Source: Bacteroidia bacterium (GTDB lineage Bacteria > Bacteroidota > Bacteroidia > Bacteroidales > Prolixibacteraceae). Taken from it: DNA of 13,421 nt. A model generated the notes under the pieces. That model worked only from the letters and a program-made list of their open reading frames with translations. It made no database searches and was not told the DNA's origin. Made by a program: the position numbers and the translations under genes. Each line of letters starts with the position of its first letter. The first letter of the stretch is position 1. This document shows positions 1 to 6,985 of the stretch, piece after piece. The DNA lies in the NCBI GenBank assembly GCA_025358395.1, contig JANYJT010000069.1:1-13421 (forward strand), read 5' to 3'.

Positions 1-70
1 CGGATTTGCGCCTGCGGCGGAAGGGCAACAGATTGCTTCGCTTTGCTCGCAATAGCGCTATCAGCAAGGG

Positions 71-91
71 ATTGCGGGTCAAGCCCGCAAT
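71..91. repeat. Inverted repeat, 8-bp perfect stem
   Basis: ATTGCGGG (71-78) pairs perfectly with CCCGCAAT (84-91) around a 5-nt loop, TCAAG. A related weaker dyad, ATTGC...GCAAT (32-36/49-53), lies just upstream. No T-tract follows, so this is not a typical intrinsic terminator. It looks like a copy of a dispersed intergenic palindromic repeat. That identity is inferred from general familiarity and from the lack of any gene here. Confidence 0.55.
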
Positions 92-220
92 GACGGGGTG
101 GAGGAGTGACTGTTGGATGAAGCACGCGAAGCGTAAACAAACCCATTCCATTTCGACAAAAAGCTGTTTGAGCAGAGCCGGCAGGCGGCGCGAGTTCTTT
201 TTGTCAAGTCTTTTTTGGTT

Positions 221-242
221 ACTTTTTGTGACAACAAAAAGT
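221..242. repeat. Inverted repeat, 9-bp perfect stem
   Basis: ACTTTTTGT (221-229) and ACAAAAAGT (234-242) form a perfect 9-bp stem around the tetraloop GACA. It sits in a T-rich then A-rich stretch (about 196-260). It could act as a weak terminator, but no gene ending just upstream is visible, so a dispersed repeat is the likelier explanation. Confidence 0.5.
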
Positions 243-364
243 GACGGGAAAGAAATCAAAAGCGTTACACCAAAGGATGAAATGAGCAGGGTGCATAGGG
301 CAGACAGCAGATGATTCATTTTGCTATCCGAAATATTCGCGTTTCTATTACGATGATTACCTTG

Positions 365-386
365 CACTCCTCGCTGGCGCGGAGTG
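365..386. repeat. Imperfect inverted repeat upstream of the dehydrogenase gene
   Basis: CACTCC (365-370) pairs with GGAGTG (381-386). Inside it, after a single mismatch, CGC (372-374) pairs with GCG (377-379). The local GC content is clearly higher than that of the flanking sequence. It lies about 70 bp before the dehydrogenase start, so it could be a leader structure, but the repeat-rich surroundings make a repeat remnant more likely. Confidence 0.4.
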
Positions 387-430
387 TTGCAATCGGTGGT
401 AAAACAAAAGCGGAATCTTTGAAAAACTGT

Positions 431-438
431 TATTTTTG
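431..438 (+). promoter_or_regulatory. Candidate -7 promoter element for the dehydrogenase gene
   Basis: TATTTTTG matches the Bacteroidota -7 consensus TAnnTTTG exactly and lies 18 nt before the start codon at 456. A TTTG at 418-421 is too close to be the matching -33 element, and I see no good TTTG at the usual distance. The assignment therefore rests on a single AT-rich octamer and is weak. The implied leader would be only about ten bases long. Confidence 0.3.
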
Positions 439-455
439 AGTAAATATTTTCATCC

Positions 456-1817
456 ATGCAATCCATCAATCCATTTACCGGCGAAATGCTCAATACCTAC
501 CTGGAATACACCACTCCTGAGGTTAACCATATAATCGAACAGGTAGATGCAGCATACCGAAAGTGGAAGCTGACCAGCTTTGGGCATCGTTCCGGTTTGA
601 TGAAAAACCTTCAGGCAAAATTGCTGGCAAACAGGGTACGATTGGCTGCATTGATGGTATCTGAAATGGGTAAGGTCGAACGGGAAGCTGTGGCTGAAAT
701 CGAAAAATGCGCCCTGGCATGCGGCTATTATGCCGAAAACAGTGAAGCTTTTCTGAAAAATGAGGCGGTCGACACTGAGGCTACCGAATCCTATATCTCC
801 TACCAGCCCATCGGCACCATACTGGCTGTCATGCCCTGGAACTTCCCATTCTGGCAGGTGTTCCGTTTCCTGGCTCCCGCTTTAATGGCAGGCAATACCG
901 GCGTGCTGAAACATGCATCCAATGTCCCGGGTTGTGCCCTGGCCATTGAGCAACTGGTGATGGAAGCCGGTTTCCCCGAAAATGTTTTCCGTACTTTACT
1001 GATCGGCTCCTCCCGGGTAAAGTCAGTGATTGAACACCCGCTTATCAAGGCAGTAACCCTTACGGGAAGTACTCCTGCGGGAAAAGCCGTAGCTGCAACA
1101 GCCGGTGCCGCCTTGAAAAAATCTGTGCTCGAGCTCGGTGGCAGCGATCCCTATCTGATTTTGGAAGATGCGGAAATTTACACTGCTGCCCGCCTTTGTG
1201 TGACCAGCCGCTTACTGAACGCCGGACAAAGCTGCATCGGAGCAAAAAGGTTTATCATTGCCGATGCGGTGTACGATGCCTTCAAAGAAGAATTTACCGG
1301 ACTGATGGCCGCCTCAACATATGGTGATCCGCTTGATCCACAGACGACTATCGGTCCGCTGGCCCGGACAGATTTGCGCGACGAGCTTCACCAGCAGGTT
1401 GTTGCCAGTTGTGCATTGGGTGCAACCTTGCTTGTGGGAGGTTTTATCCCGGAAGGAAAGGCGTCATTTTATCCGCCTACAGTTTTGGAAAATGTGACTC
1501 CAACTATGCCGGCTTACCACGAAGAGCTTTTTGGTCCGGTGGCAGTATTATACCGTTTCAAGACCCTTGAAGAGGCCATCAGGATTGCCAACGATACCGT
1601 TTTTGGATTGGGTGCAGGTGTTTTTACAGCAGATCTGACCAAAGGCAAATTGCTGGCAGAAAAAGGTCTCGAAGCCGGTTGCGTTTTTGTCAACGATTTC
1701 GTCAAATCCGATCCCAGGCTTCCTTTCGGTGGCATCAAAGAGAGCGGGTATGGGCGCGAACTCTCCTATTTAGGTATCCGGGAGTTTGTGAACATCAAGA
1801 GCGTTGTGGTCAAATAA
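456..1817 (+). CDS. sad: NAD(P)-dependent succinate-semialdehyde dehydrogenase, Sad/YneI type
   Basis: A cytosolic aldehyde dehydrogenase predicted to oxidise succinate semialdehyde to succinate with NAD(P)+, feeding 4-aminobutyrate or related C4 breakdown into the TCA cycle. The 453 aa cover a complete ALDH fold. Visible landmarks are PWNFP with the oxyanion-hole Asn129, the cofactor-contacting Lys152, the Rossmann LTGSTPAG stretch (about 202-209), the general base Glu226 in LELGG, the nucleophile Cys260 in NAGQSC, and EELFGPV (356-362). Phrases such as LELGGSDP, GPLARTDLRDELH and FGRELS-like GYGRELSYLGIREF match E. coli Sad (YneI, about 460 aa) more closely than GabD, as far as I can judge from memory. 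The start at ATG 456 gives the usual N-terminus (SINPFTGE); no Shine-Dalgarno is seen, as is normal in Bacteroidota. It appears monocistronic, with 143 nt to the next gene. The exact aldehyde substrate is inferred from family resemblance. Confidence 0.93.
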   Translation: MQSINPFTGEMLNTYLEYTTPEVNHIIEQVDAAYRKWKLTSFGHRSGLMKNLQAKLLANRVRLAALMVSEMGKVEREAVAEIEKCALACGYYAENSEAFLKNEAVDTEATESYISYQPIGTILAVMPWNFPFWQVFRFLAPALMAGNTGVLKHASNVPGCALAIEQLVMEAGFPENVFRTLLIGSSRVKSVIEHPLIKAVTLTGSTPAGKAVAATAGAALKKSVLELGGSDPYLILEDAEIYTAARLCVTSRLLNAGQSCIGAKRFIIADAVYDAFKEEFTGLMAASTYGDPLDPQTTIGPLARTDLRDELHQQVVASCALGATLLVGGFIPEGKASFYPPTVLENVTPTMPAYHEELFGPVAVLYRFKTLEEAIRIANDTVFGLGAGVFTADLTKGKLLAEKGLEAGCVFVNDFVKSDPRLPFGGIKESGYGRELSYLGIREFVNIKSVVVK

Positions 1818-1831
1818 GATCATTCCCAAAA

Positions 1832-1892
1832 ATTTTCGATTCGGTATCTCCCCTCTGGTTGAAGTGTTGAAGAGACGGATTTTCGATTTGGT
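1832..1892. repeat. Short direct repeat pair upstream of the two-component genes
   Basis: ATTTTCGATTCGGT (1832-1845) recurs as ATTTTCGATTTGGT (1879-1892), with 13 of 14 bases identical and the copies 47 bp apart. Both lie upstream of the promoter box at 1911. They could be tandem binding sites for a regulator acting upstream of that promoter, or chance AT-rich similarity. They do not resemble the 1911 box. No clear terminator for the dehydrogenase gene is visible in this gap. Confidence 0.3.
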
Positions 1893-1910
1893 TCGGAATT
1901 TGTAGGGAGA

Positions 1911-1945
1911 ATCCTAATTTTCTACAGAATTTAGCCATATTTTTG
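1911..1945 (+). promoter_or_regulatory. Conserved promoter/operator box, copy 1 (response regulator leader)
   Basis: The box starts with ATCCTAATTTTCTACAGA (1911-1928). The -7-like element TATTTTTG starts 27 nt after the box start (1938-1945) and matches TAnnTTTG exactly. Two other copies with the same internal spacing lie before the receptor gene (3913) and the PepSY-like gene (6420). Between the three copies ATCC, AA, TTTC, ACA, a following A, and the later TA..TTT are invariant. The likely binder is the response regulator encoded just downstream, giving autoregulation. That is inference from position and copy number. No standard TTTG -33 element is seen, which fits an activator-dependent promoter. 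Confidence 0.6.
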
Positions 1946-1960
1946 AATAAAATCAATTGC

Positions 1961-2635
1961 GTGAAGATTTTGGTCATTGAAGATGAGAAGTTGTTGTCGG
2001 ATACCATTGGTTCTTTTCTGAAAGAGGAAGGCCACCGCACAGAGCAAGCCGGAACTTTGGAAATGGGTATAGAAAAAGTAAACCTGTATGAATATGATTG
2101 TGTACTGGTTGATATCGGATTGCCGGATGGAAATGGTCTGAAATTGGTTGGCGAGATTAAAAGAACCCATCCTGAGACAGGCATCATCATCATTTCGGCC
2201 AAAAACTCACTCGAGGATAAAATAGTTGGCCTTGATTTAGGGGCTGACGACTACCTCACCAAACCTTTTCACCTGTCTGAACTTAACTCACGAATCAACT
2301 CCTTGCTACGCCGAAGGAAGTTTGAAGGCCAGAAGGAAATGATGGTCGGGAAACTTAGAATTCTACCTGAAAATAGGCAGGTATATGTTGGAGAAGAACT
2401 TCTTGCAACAACAAAAAAGGAGTTCGACCTGCTGTTGTATTTCATCTCAAACCAGGGTCGTGTCCTCACAAAAGAGTCGATTGCGGAGCATCTTTGGGGC
2501 GACTTCGCGGATAGCTCAGATACCTTCAACTTTGTCTATTCCCATATCAAAAATCTCCGCCGGAAAATACTCGAGAAATCAGGCATCGATTATTTCAGAA
2601 ATGTATATGGAACGGGTTATGCGTTTGAGATATGA
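1961..2635 (+). CDS. OmpR/PhoB-family response regulator transcription factor
   Basis: A cytosolic DNA-binding response regulator, the partner of the histidine kinase encoded next. From the GTG at 1961 it has 224 aa. The receiver domain (1 to about 115) shows the acidic pair Glu7/Asp8, the phospho-acceptor Asp51 in VDIGLPDGNG, the switch Ser79 and the invariant Lys101 in TKPF. A winged-helix effector domain (about 127-224) ends in the typical VYGTGYAFEI. The frame is also open from a TTG at 1943 (six more residues, 230 aa). I prefer GTG 1961 because it gives the family-typical MKILVIEDE start and because TTG 1943 lies inside the apparent -7 element. No Shine-Dalgarno helps to decide. The stop overlaps the kinase start (ATGA), so translation is probably coupled. 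Its targets are probably the three similar boxes in this window (inference). Confidence 0.93.
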   Translation: MKILVIEDEKLLSDTIGSFLKEEGHRTEQAGTLEMGIEKVNLYEYDCVLVDIGLPDGNGLKLVGEIKRTHPETGIIIISAKNSLEDKIVGLDLGADDYLTKPFHLSELNSRINSLLRRRKFEGQKEMMVGKLRILPENRQVYVGEELLATTKKEFDLLLYFISNQGRVLTKESIAEHLWGDFADSSDTFNFVYSHIKNLRRKILEKSGIDYFRNVYGTGYAFEI

Positions 2636-3894
2636 AGCTGCAAAATAAAATCAATATCCGATTTCTAATGGTTACTCTGGTTGTCTTTTCGATGGCTGGG
2701 GTACTCTTCTATTTTGCGCTGGGTCGTGTTATAGATCAAAATATAAGGGAGATGCTGGACTCGCGCAAGACCAATGTAATTTTGTATTTGCAAAACTACC
2801 CCACGAATAGTTTCCCTACTGTATCCCCTGATCGTTCTATTTTTATCAAACAAATTCAAAAAGCCGAAATTCAAACTGCAATTTCGGATACGCTCGCTTT
2901 TGATGAGGATGAAAAGGAACTTATCCCCTATCGTAAAATGGTATTTACAACAGCTGTTCAGGACCGCTATTTCGAAGTTGTGCTGTTACAGTCCCTTCTT
3001 GAATCAGAAGATTTGCAGGCAATCATCATTTATTTTATGGTTTTCTTGTTTTCTCTGATTCTGCTAGCGCTGTTTTTCCTTAATCGATGGCTTTCCAACA
3101 AAGCCTGGCAGCCTTTTTTTTCCAGTTCTACCATGTTGAAATCCTGGAAAATAGGTGAAAATAAGCAGGTTCATTTCGAGCGGACTGGTATCTCTGAATT
3201 TGACCAGCTCAACCGAACACTGGAAGAGATGATTGAAAAAATGCAAGGCGATTTTGTTAATCTCAAGGAGTTTACAGAAAATGCCTCGCATGAAATACAG
3301 ACACCGCTTGCTATCATCAAATCGAAACTTGAATTGATGCTCAATGATCCTGCCCTTACAAAGGCTCAGCATCTTCAATTGCATGAAATCTTTGAAACTG
3401 TAAACCGGCTTTCGAAGATGAATGAAGTTTTACTGTTGCTTTCAAAAATTGAAAACAGGCAATTTATAGAAAAATCCGAGCTCGATTTCAGCAGGTTGAT
3501 CGAGTCCCGATTGGCCAATCTTGAGGAGCTATTAGAGATGAAACAGATAAAACTATCCCTGGATTTATCCACTCCATTCATAGTTTCCATTCATCCCGCA
3601 CTCGCGGAGATTCTCATTAACAATCTGCTCAGCAATGCACTAAAATACAGTGCTATCCGGGGTGAAATATTGATCTCTGCGGAACAAAACAAGATGGTCT
3701 TTTCCAATACGGGAGCGCCGTTGACCATCAATCCCGAGAATATTTTCAAACGATTTGTAAAACAAAGTAATTCAGCTGCATCAAATGGATTGGGTCTTGC
3801 CATAGCAGACGAAATTTGCAAATCAAATCAATTGACACTTGCCTACGTATATCAAAACAATCTCCATTCTTTTGTGCTGGCGAAAAAAATTTGA
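2632..3894 (+). CDS. Membrane-bound sensor histidine kinase
   Basis: The sensor of the two-component pair, 420 aa, beginning at ATG 2632 with a 4-nt overlap with the regulator. Order of parts: TM1 (about 11-31), a periplasmic sensing segment of roughly 95 residues with no domain I recognise, TM2 (about 129-150), a short HAMP-like linker, a HisKA dimerisation helix with phospho-acceptor His220 in NASHEIQTPLA, and an ATPase domain with N-box INNLLSNALKYS (329-340), F-box-like IFKRFVK (371-377) and G2 box NGLGLAIA (385-392). The G1 region reads FSNTGAPL, without the usual D-x-G-x-G. As I recall, this SNTG variant is common in Bacteroidota kinases paired with outer-membrane proteins, so it need not mean loss of activity. 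The signal sensed is unknown. The receptor and PepSY-like genes downstream suggest an envelope-related cue (inference). Confidence 0.93.
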   Translation: MKLQNKINIRFLMVTLVVFSMAGVLFYFALGRVIDQNIREMLDSRKTNVILYLQNYPTNSFPTVSPDRSIFIKQIQKAEIQTAISDTLAFDEDEKELIPYRKMVFTTAVQDRYFEVVLLQSLLESEDLQAIIIYFMVFLFSLILLALFFLNRWLSNKAWQPFFSSSTMLKSWKIGENKQVHFERTGISEFDQLNRTLEEMIEKMQGDFVNLKEFTENASHEIQTPLAIIKSKLELMLNDPALTKAQHLQLHEIFETVNRLSKMNEVLLLLSKIENRQFIEKSELDFSRLIESRLANLEELLEMKQIKLSLDLSTPFIVSIHPALAEILINNLLSNALKYSAIRGEILISAEQNKMVFSNTGAPLTINPENIFKRFVKQSNSAASNGLGLAIADEICKSNQLTLAYVYQNNLHSFVLAKKI

Positions 3895-3912
3895 CTTATG
3901 AAATAGCCTTCA

Positions 3913-3947
3913 ATCCCAAATTTCCACAAACTTCAGCCGTATCTTTC
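3913..3947 (+). promoter_or_regulatory. Conserved promoter/operator box, copy 2 (receptor gene leader)
   Basis: The box starts with ATCCCAAATTTCCACAAA (3913-3930), with the -7-like element TATCTTTC at 3940-3947, again exactly 27 nt from the box start. Of the first 18 bases, 14 are invariant across the three copies of the box. It lies in the 94-nt gap between the kinase stop and the receptor start, about 40 nt before the ATG at 3989. It probably lets the receptor gene be transcribed independently of, but co-regulated with, the two-component genes. Confidence 0.62.
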
Positions 3948-3988
3948 AGACAAATAATTTGTAATTCGAATACTCATTTATCTTATTC

Positions 3989-6409
3989 ATGACTTGTAAA
4001 CTCGCTCTTCCGTTGATTCTGCTAATCGCATTCACCTCTGTTTCAGCTCAAAGACCTACCTCCGGGATCATAACCGGGATCATCGTCGACTTAGGTAGCA
4101 AAATTCCCGTCGAATTTGCCACAGTTGTATTGCAATCCGGGGCCGACAGTTCGCTAATTGCCGGCACAACCACCGATGCAAAAGGGCGATTCAGCTTTGA
4201 AAAGGTCAATTTTGGGAAATATAAGATCGCCTACAGTTTTATCGGATTTGGGAAACAGAGAACCGAAGTAATCTCCATCAATGAAAAAAACCGCAACTTC
4301 AATGCGGGTATCCTTGGATTGACAGCTTCCAGTCAGGAGATTAAGGATGTTGAGGTAATCGGGGAAAGGTCAACCTACACCAATACCATTGATCGTAAAG
4401 TATTTAATGTTGGAAAAGATTTGATTGGAAAAACCGGTTCGGCTAGCGATCTGATGCAAAACGTTCCCTCCATTTCTGTGGATATTGACGGCAATATCAG
4501 TTTGAGAGGCTCAGAAAATGTGATGGTATTGATCAACGGGAAGCCTTCCGCACAGATGGGAACCAACAGGGCCGCGGTTCTTCAACAGATGCCGGCTAGC
4601 ACTATCGAACGGATAGAGGTCATCACAAATCCATCGGCTAAATTCAAGCCAGATGGTACTTCGGGGATCATTAATATTGTCTTGAAGAAGAATAGAAATG
4701 CCGGGATGAATGGTACAATCCAGGCGAATGCCGGAAATGAGCAGCGATACAATGGAAACGTTATCGGAAATTACAATTCGGGAAAAGTGAATGTCTTCGG
4801 CTCTTACAGTATCCGGCAGGACGACAGGATAAGGACTACCCAGGATTCCCGCAAGCGTACCGACCTGCTGACCAACGAAATGAATTATACCGAAATGAAT
4901 TCGTCAGAACATGCAAGACCCATCTCAAAGATCATCAATGGTGGAGTTGACTATGCCATCAACAAACAAAACGAGGTTGGCCTGTCTGTAAATTACGACA
5001 AACGTGACCAGGTAAAAAATGGATTGACAAATACACAAACCAAAGACAATAATCACCAACTGACGAAAGATATAGACCGAATCCGGTATGATCCGGAATT
5101 TGAAAATAGTCTGGAGTATGCGCTTAAATACAAGCACTCTTTCAACAAAGAGGGCCATGAACTGACGATCGATTATACCTCTTCCGGTCAGAAAGAACAG
5201 GAAGACAACCATTATACCAATCCTTTCCTGATGCCTGTCAGCCCTGCTACCTTTGACAATACATTGATCAAACAGAATGACAATGAATCGCAACTGTCTG
5301 TCGAATACGCGAATCCGTTTTCAGAAACCGGCAAGCTGGAATCGGGGTATATCCTTGAAAACCGAAAAAATGATATGGATTTTTTTGGCGAGACACTCAA
5401 TCCTCAGACGAGCCGCTGGCAGAAAGATCTTACAAAGTCAAACAGGTTCATTTACAACGAATCGATCCATGTGTTCTACTCCACTTTTGAAAAGGAGCTT
5501 GGGAATTTTGGGATCCTGGGCGGATTACGGGCCGAACAGGCACTGGTTAAATCCGAACAGGTTACCACAGACAGCCTGTTCAATAACCGCTATTTCAGGT
5601 TGTATCCTTCGCTGCATCTATCTTATAACAAGGACGCTTCGCATGAGTTCCAGCTTAATTACAGTCATCGTATCCGCCGTCCTGAAGGGGATGAAATGAA
5701 CCCATTCCCTGAATACCAGGATCCCTACAACCTACGGATTGGTAACCCAAGATTGAAACCCGAGGAGATCCATTCCATTGAAATGGGGTATCAATACAAA
5801 AACAAATCCACTATTATTACCTCCACGCTGTATTATCGATACACTTACAACGGGTTGACCAGCATCACCAAATATATGAATGATTCGATCCTGCTGACCA
5901 CTGCAGCCAATCTTTCGAAAAGTAATTCGGCAGGATTCGAGTTCATTGTGGCCACAACTTTGGCTAAAATCATCAACCTCAACTTCAGTTCCAATACATT
6001 TTTGAACACCATAGACGCCTCAAGTTTGGGATACAACAGCAGCAAATCGAACATTTCATATACCCTAAACCTCAATTCGAGCGTTAATTTCTCAAAGAGT
6101 ACGATGATGCAGCTGAACTCCAATTATGTATCGGAAAAGTTGACCCCACAGGGGAAAAGGTTGCCTACTTTCGTAATGAACCTTGGCTTCAGACAAGAGC
6201 TCCTAAAGAAAAAGGCAGCCGTAATTTTTACCGTTTCTGATGTGTTCAATTCACTTACCAACAATACCTTGATTGATACGCCGGAACTTTATCAGAAAGT
6301 CATCAGAAAACGAAGTGCGCGTATGATATATGTTGGGTTAAGCTATTCTTTTGGCAGACAACTTAAAAAAGCCGGGGAGACCCAATTAAAATTCGACAAT
6401 CAATTGTAA
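3989..6409 (+). CDS. TonB-dependent receptor / outer-membrane beta-barrel family protein
   Basis: An 806-aa outer-membrane protein. It has a signal peptide (about 1-20, cleavage likely after VSA before QRPT), a carboxypeptidase-regulatory-like beta-sandwich (about 26-110, with the typical TTDAKGRFSFEKV), a plug domain (about 130-235, with SDLMQNVPSISVD, ISLRGSENVMVLINGKPS and a PDGTSGIINIVLKK end), and a long beta-barrel rich in alternating aromatic strands (about 240-806). This layout matches the Bacteroidota outer membrane beta-barrel family (OMP_b-brl_3-like) and not SusC, whose hallmark signature region I do not see. The C-terminus has a terminal-strand motif, YVGLSYSFGR, followed by an unusual tail of about 17 residues. 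The substrate is unknown. Its place directly after the kinase, with a matching promoter box, suggests it is a main output of the two-component system. ATG 3989 gives the clean signal peptide. Confidence 0.9.
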   Translation: MTCKLALPLILLIAFTSVSAQRPTSGIITGIIVDLGSKIPVEFATVVLQSGADSSLIAGTTTDAKGRFSFEKVNFGKYKIAYSFIGFGKQRTEVISINEKNRNFNAGILGLTASSQEIKDVEVIGERSTYTNTIDRKVFNVGKDLIGKTGSASDLMQNVPSISVDIDGNISLRGSENVMVLINGKPSAQMGTNRAAVLQQMPASTIERIEVITNPSAKFKPDGTSGIINIVLKKNRNAGMNGTIQANAGNEQRYNGNVIGNYNSGKVNVFGSYSIRQDDRIRTTQDSRKRTDLLTNEMNYTEMNSSEHARPISKIINGGVDYAINKQNEVGLSVNYDKRDQVKNGLTNTQTKDNNHQLTKDIDRIRYDPEFENSLEYALKYKHSFNKEGHELTIDYTSSGQKEQEDNHYTNPFLMPVSPATFDNTLIKQNDNESQLSVEYANPFSETGKLESGYILENRKNDMDFFGETLNPQTSRWQKDLTKSNRFIYNESIHVFYSTFEKELGNFGILGGLRAEQALVKSEQVTTDSLFNNRYFRLYPSLHLSYNKDASHEFQLNYSHRIRRPEGDEMNPFPEYQDPYNLRIGNPRLKPEEIHSIEMGYQYKNKSTIITSTLYYRYTYNGLTSITKYMNDSILLTTAANLSKSNSAGFEFIVATTLAKIINLNFSSNTFLNTIDASSLGYNSSKSNISYTLNLNSSVNFSKSTMMQLNSNYVSEKLTPQGKRLPTFVMNLGFRQELLKKKAAVIFTVSDVFNSLTNNTLIDTPELYQKVIRKRSARMIYVGLSYSFGRQLKKAGETQLKFDNQL

Positions 6410-6419
6410 TTGACCATTT

Positions 6420-6454
6420 ATCCTAAATTTCTACAAATTCGAACAATACCTTTA
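6420..6454 (+). promoter_or_regulatory. Conserved promoter/operator box, copy 3 (PepSY-like gene leader)
   Basis: The box starts with ATCCTAAATTTCTACAAA (6420-6437), with the -7-like element TACCTTTA at 6447-6454, again 27 nt from the box start. Its core forms a short dyad, AATTT-CTAC-AAATT (6426-6439), which is decayed in the other two copies. It occupies most of the 72-nt gap between the receptor stop and the PepSY-like start, so the small gene probably has its own co-regulated promoter. Confidence 0.62.
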
Positions 6455-6481
6455 TCCAATTAATACTTAAAAACAGTTCAA

Positions 6482-6946
6482 ATGAAAAAATTAATGACCC
6501 TTATGGTTTGTGTAGCATTCACAATTTCCATTTCTGCCCAAAAGCCAAAAGAAGATGCTCCCGCAGCAGCAAAGTCAGCTTTTGCTGCCAAATACCCAAC
6601 GGCACAAAAAGTCAAATGGAGCGTTGAGAAGCCGGGTGAATTTGAGGTTGATTTTACTTTGAACAAAGTGGAGTCTTCCGCATTGTTTGATACTTCCGGA
6701 AAATTCCTGGAATCCGAATCCGAAGTGACAAATGCAGATTTGCCTGCAGCAGTGAAAGCTATCCTTGCAAAAGATTTCGCAGGCTTCAAGCTAGATGAGA
6801 TTACCAAAGCAACAGATGCAAAAGGTGTTGTCACCTATGAGATGCAAGCGGCAAAAGGTAAAGATAAACTCGCATTGGATTTTGATGCAACCGGTAAGCT
6901 TCTTTCAAAAGAACCTTTAAAGAAAGAGAGCAAAGAGGAAAAATAG
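6482..6946 (+). CDS. Secreted PepSY-like domain protein
   Basis: A 154-aa small exported protein. The signal peptide is residues 1 to about 19 (MKKLMTLMVCVAFTISISA, then QKPKED). The mature part holds two PepSY-like alpha/beta units: one around 29-80 (AFAAKYPTAQKVKWS ... FDTSGKFLE) and one around 88-145 (VKAILAKDF ... LDFDATGKLLS). The FD-x-(S/T)-GK turn occurs in both (69-74 and 133-139). The tail is Lys/Glu-rich. It resembles the Bacteroidota PepSY-like family (formerly DUF2874, described as beta-lactamase-inhibitor-like), whose biochemical role is not established. Such genes often sit beside two-component systems and outer-membrane barrels. A periplasmic modulator or signal-reporting role for the kinase is inference only. 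It has its own copy of the promoter box and ends at a strong hairpin. Confidence 0.85.
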   Translation: MKKLMTLMVCVAFTISISAQKPKEDAPAAAKSAFAAKYPTAQKVKWSVEKPGEFEVDFTLNKVESSALFDTSGKFLESESEVTNADLPAAVKAILAKDFAGFKLDEITKATDAKGVVTYEMQAAKGKDKLALDFDATGKLLSKEPLKKESKEEK

Positions 6947-6954
6947 TACTCAAG

Positions 6955-6985
6955 AAAGAGAATAGCCTATACCGCTATTCTCTTT
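6955..6985. terminator. Bidirectional terminator between convergent genes
   Basis: AAAGAGAATAGC (6955-6966) pairs perfectly with GCTATTCTCTTT (6974-6985) around the 7-nt loop CTATACC. It lies directly after the PepSY-like stop. Its right arm contains the stop and last codons of the minus-strand plug protein, whose stop is at 6975-6977. T-rich sequence borders it on both strands. The stem is moderate in GC, so termination strength is uncertain, but the perfect 12-bp pairing at a convergent junction is persuasive. Confidence 0.75.

Larger units (their letters stand above)
1..455. other. Gene-poor left-edge region with repeat-like sequence
   Basis: I see no convincing gene in these 455 bases. 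The only sizeable open frame (6-314, plus) has a composition unlike a protein (rich in Arg, Ser and Phe/Leu runs) and runs straight through several inverted repeats. The region holds at least three dyads, listed separately, and ends with the short AT-rich leader of the dehydrogenase gene. From memory, phrases such as the TTGCGGG/CCCGCAA dyad and the TTACTTTTTGT/ACAAAAAGT dyad resemble sequences scattered between genes in many Bacteroidota genomes. That is recollection, not a search result. The best reading is intergenic repeat debris upstream of the dehydrogenase. Confidence 0.6.

Noticed and set aside
6..314. A 102-aa open frame at the left edge
   Set aside because: It runs through several inverted repeats, has a skewed Arg/Ser/Phe composition, and shows no domain or leader; it looks like a chance frame in repeat DNA.
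1810..2202. A 130-aa minus-strand open frame over the start of the response regulator
   Set aside because: It is antisense to a clear receiver domain and to the promoter box, with no recognisable protein features.
5277..5699. A 140-aa plus-strand frame inside the receptor gene
   Set aside because: It lies wholly within the beta-barrel coding region in another frame and has no family resemblance.
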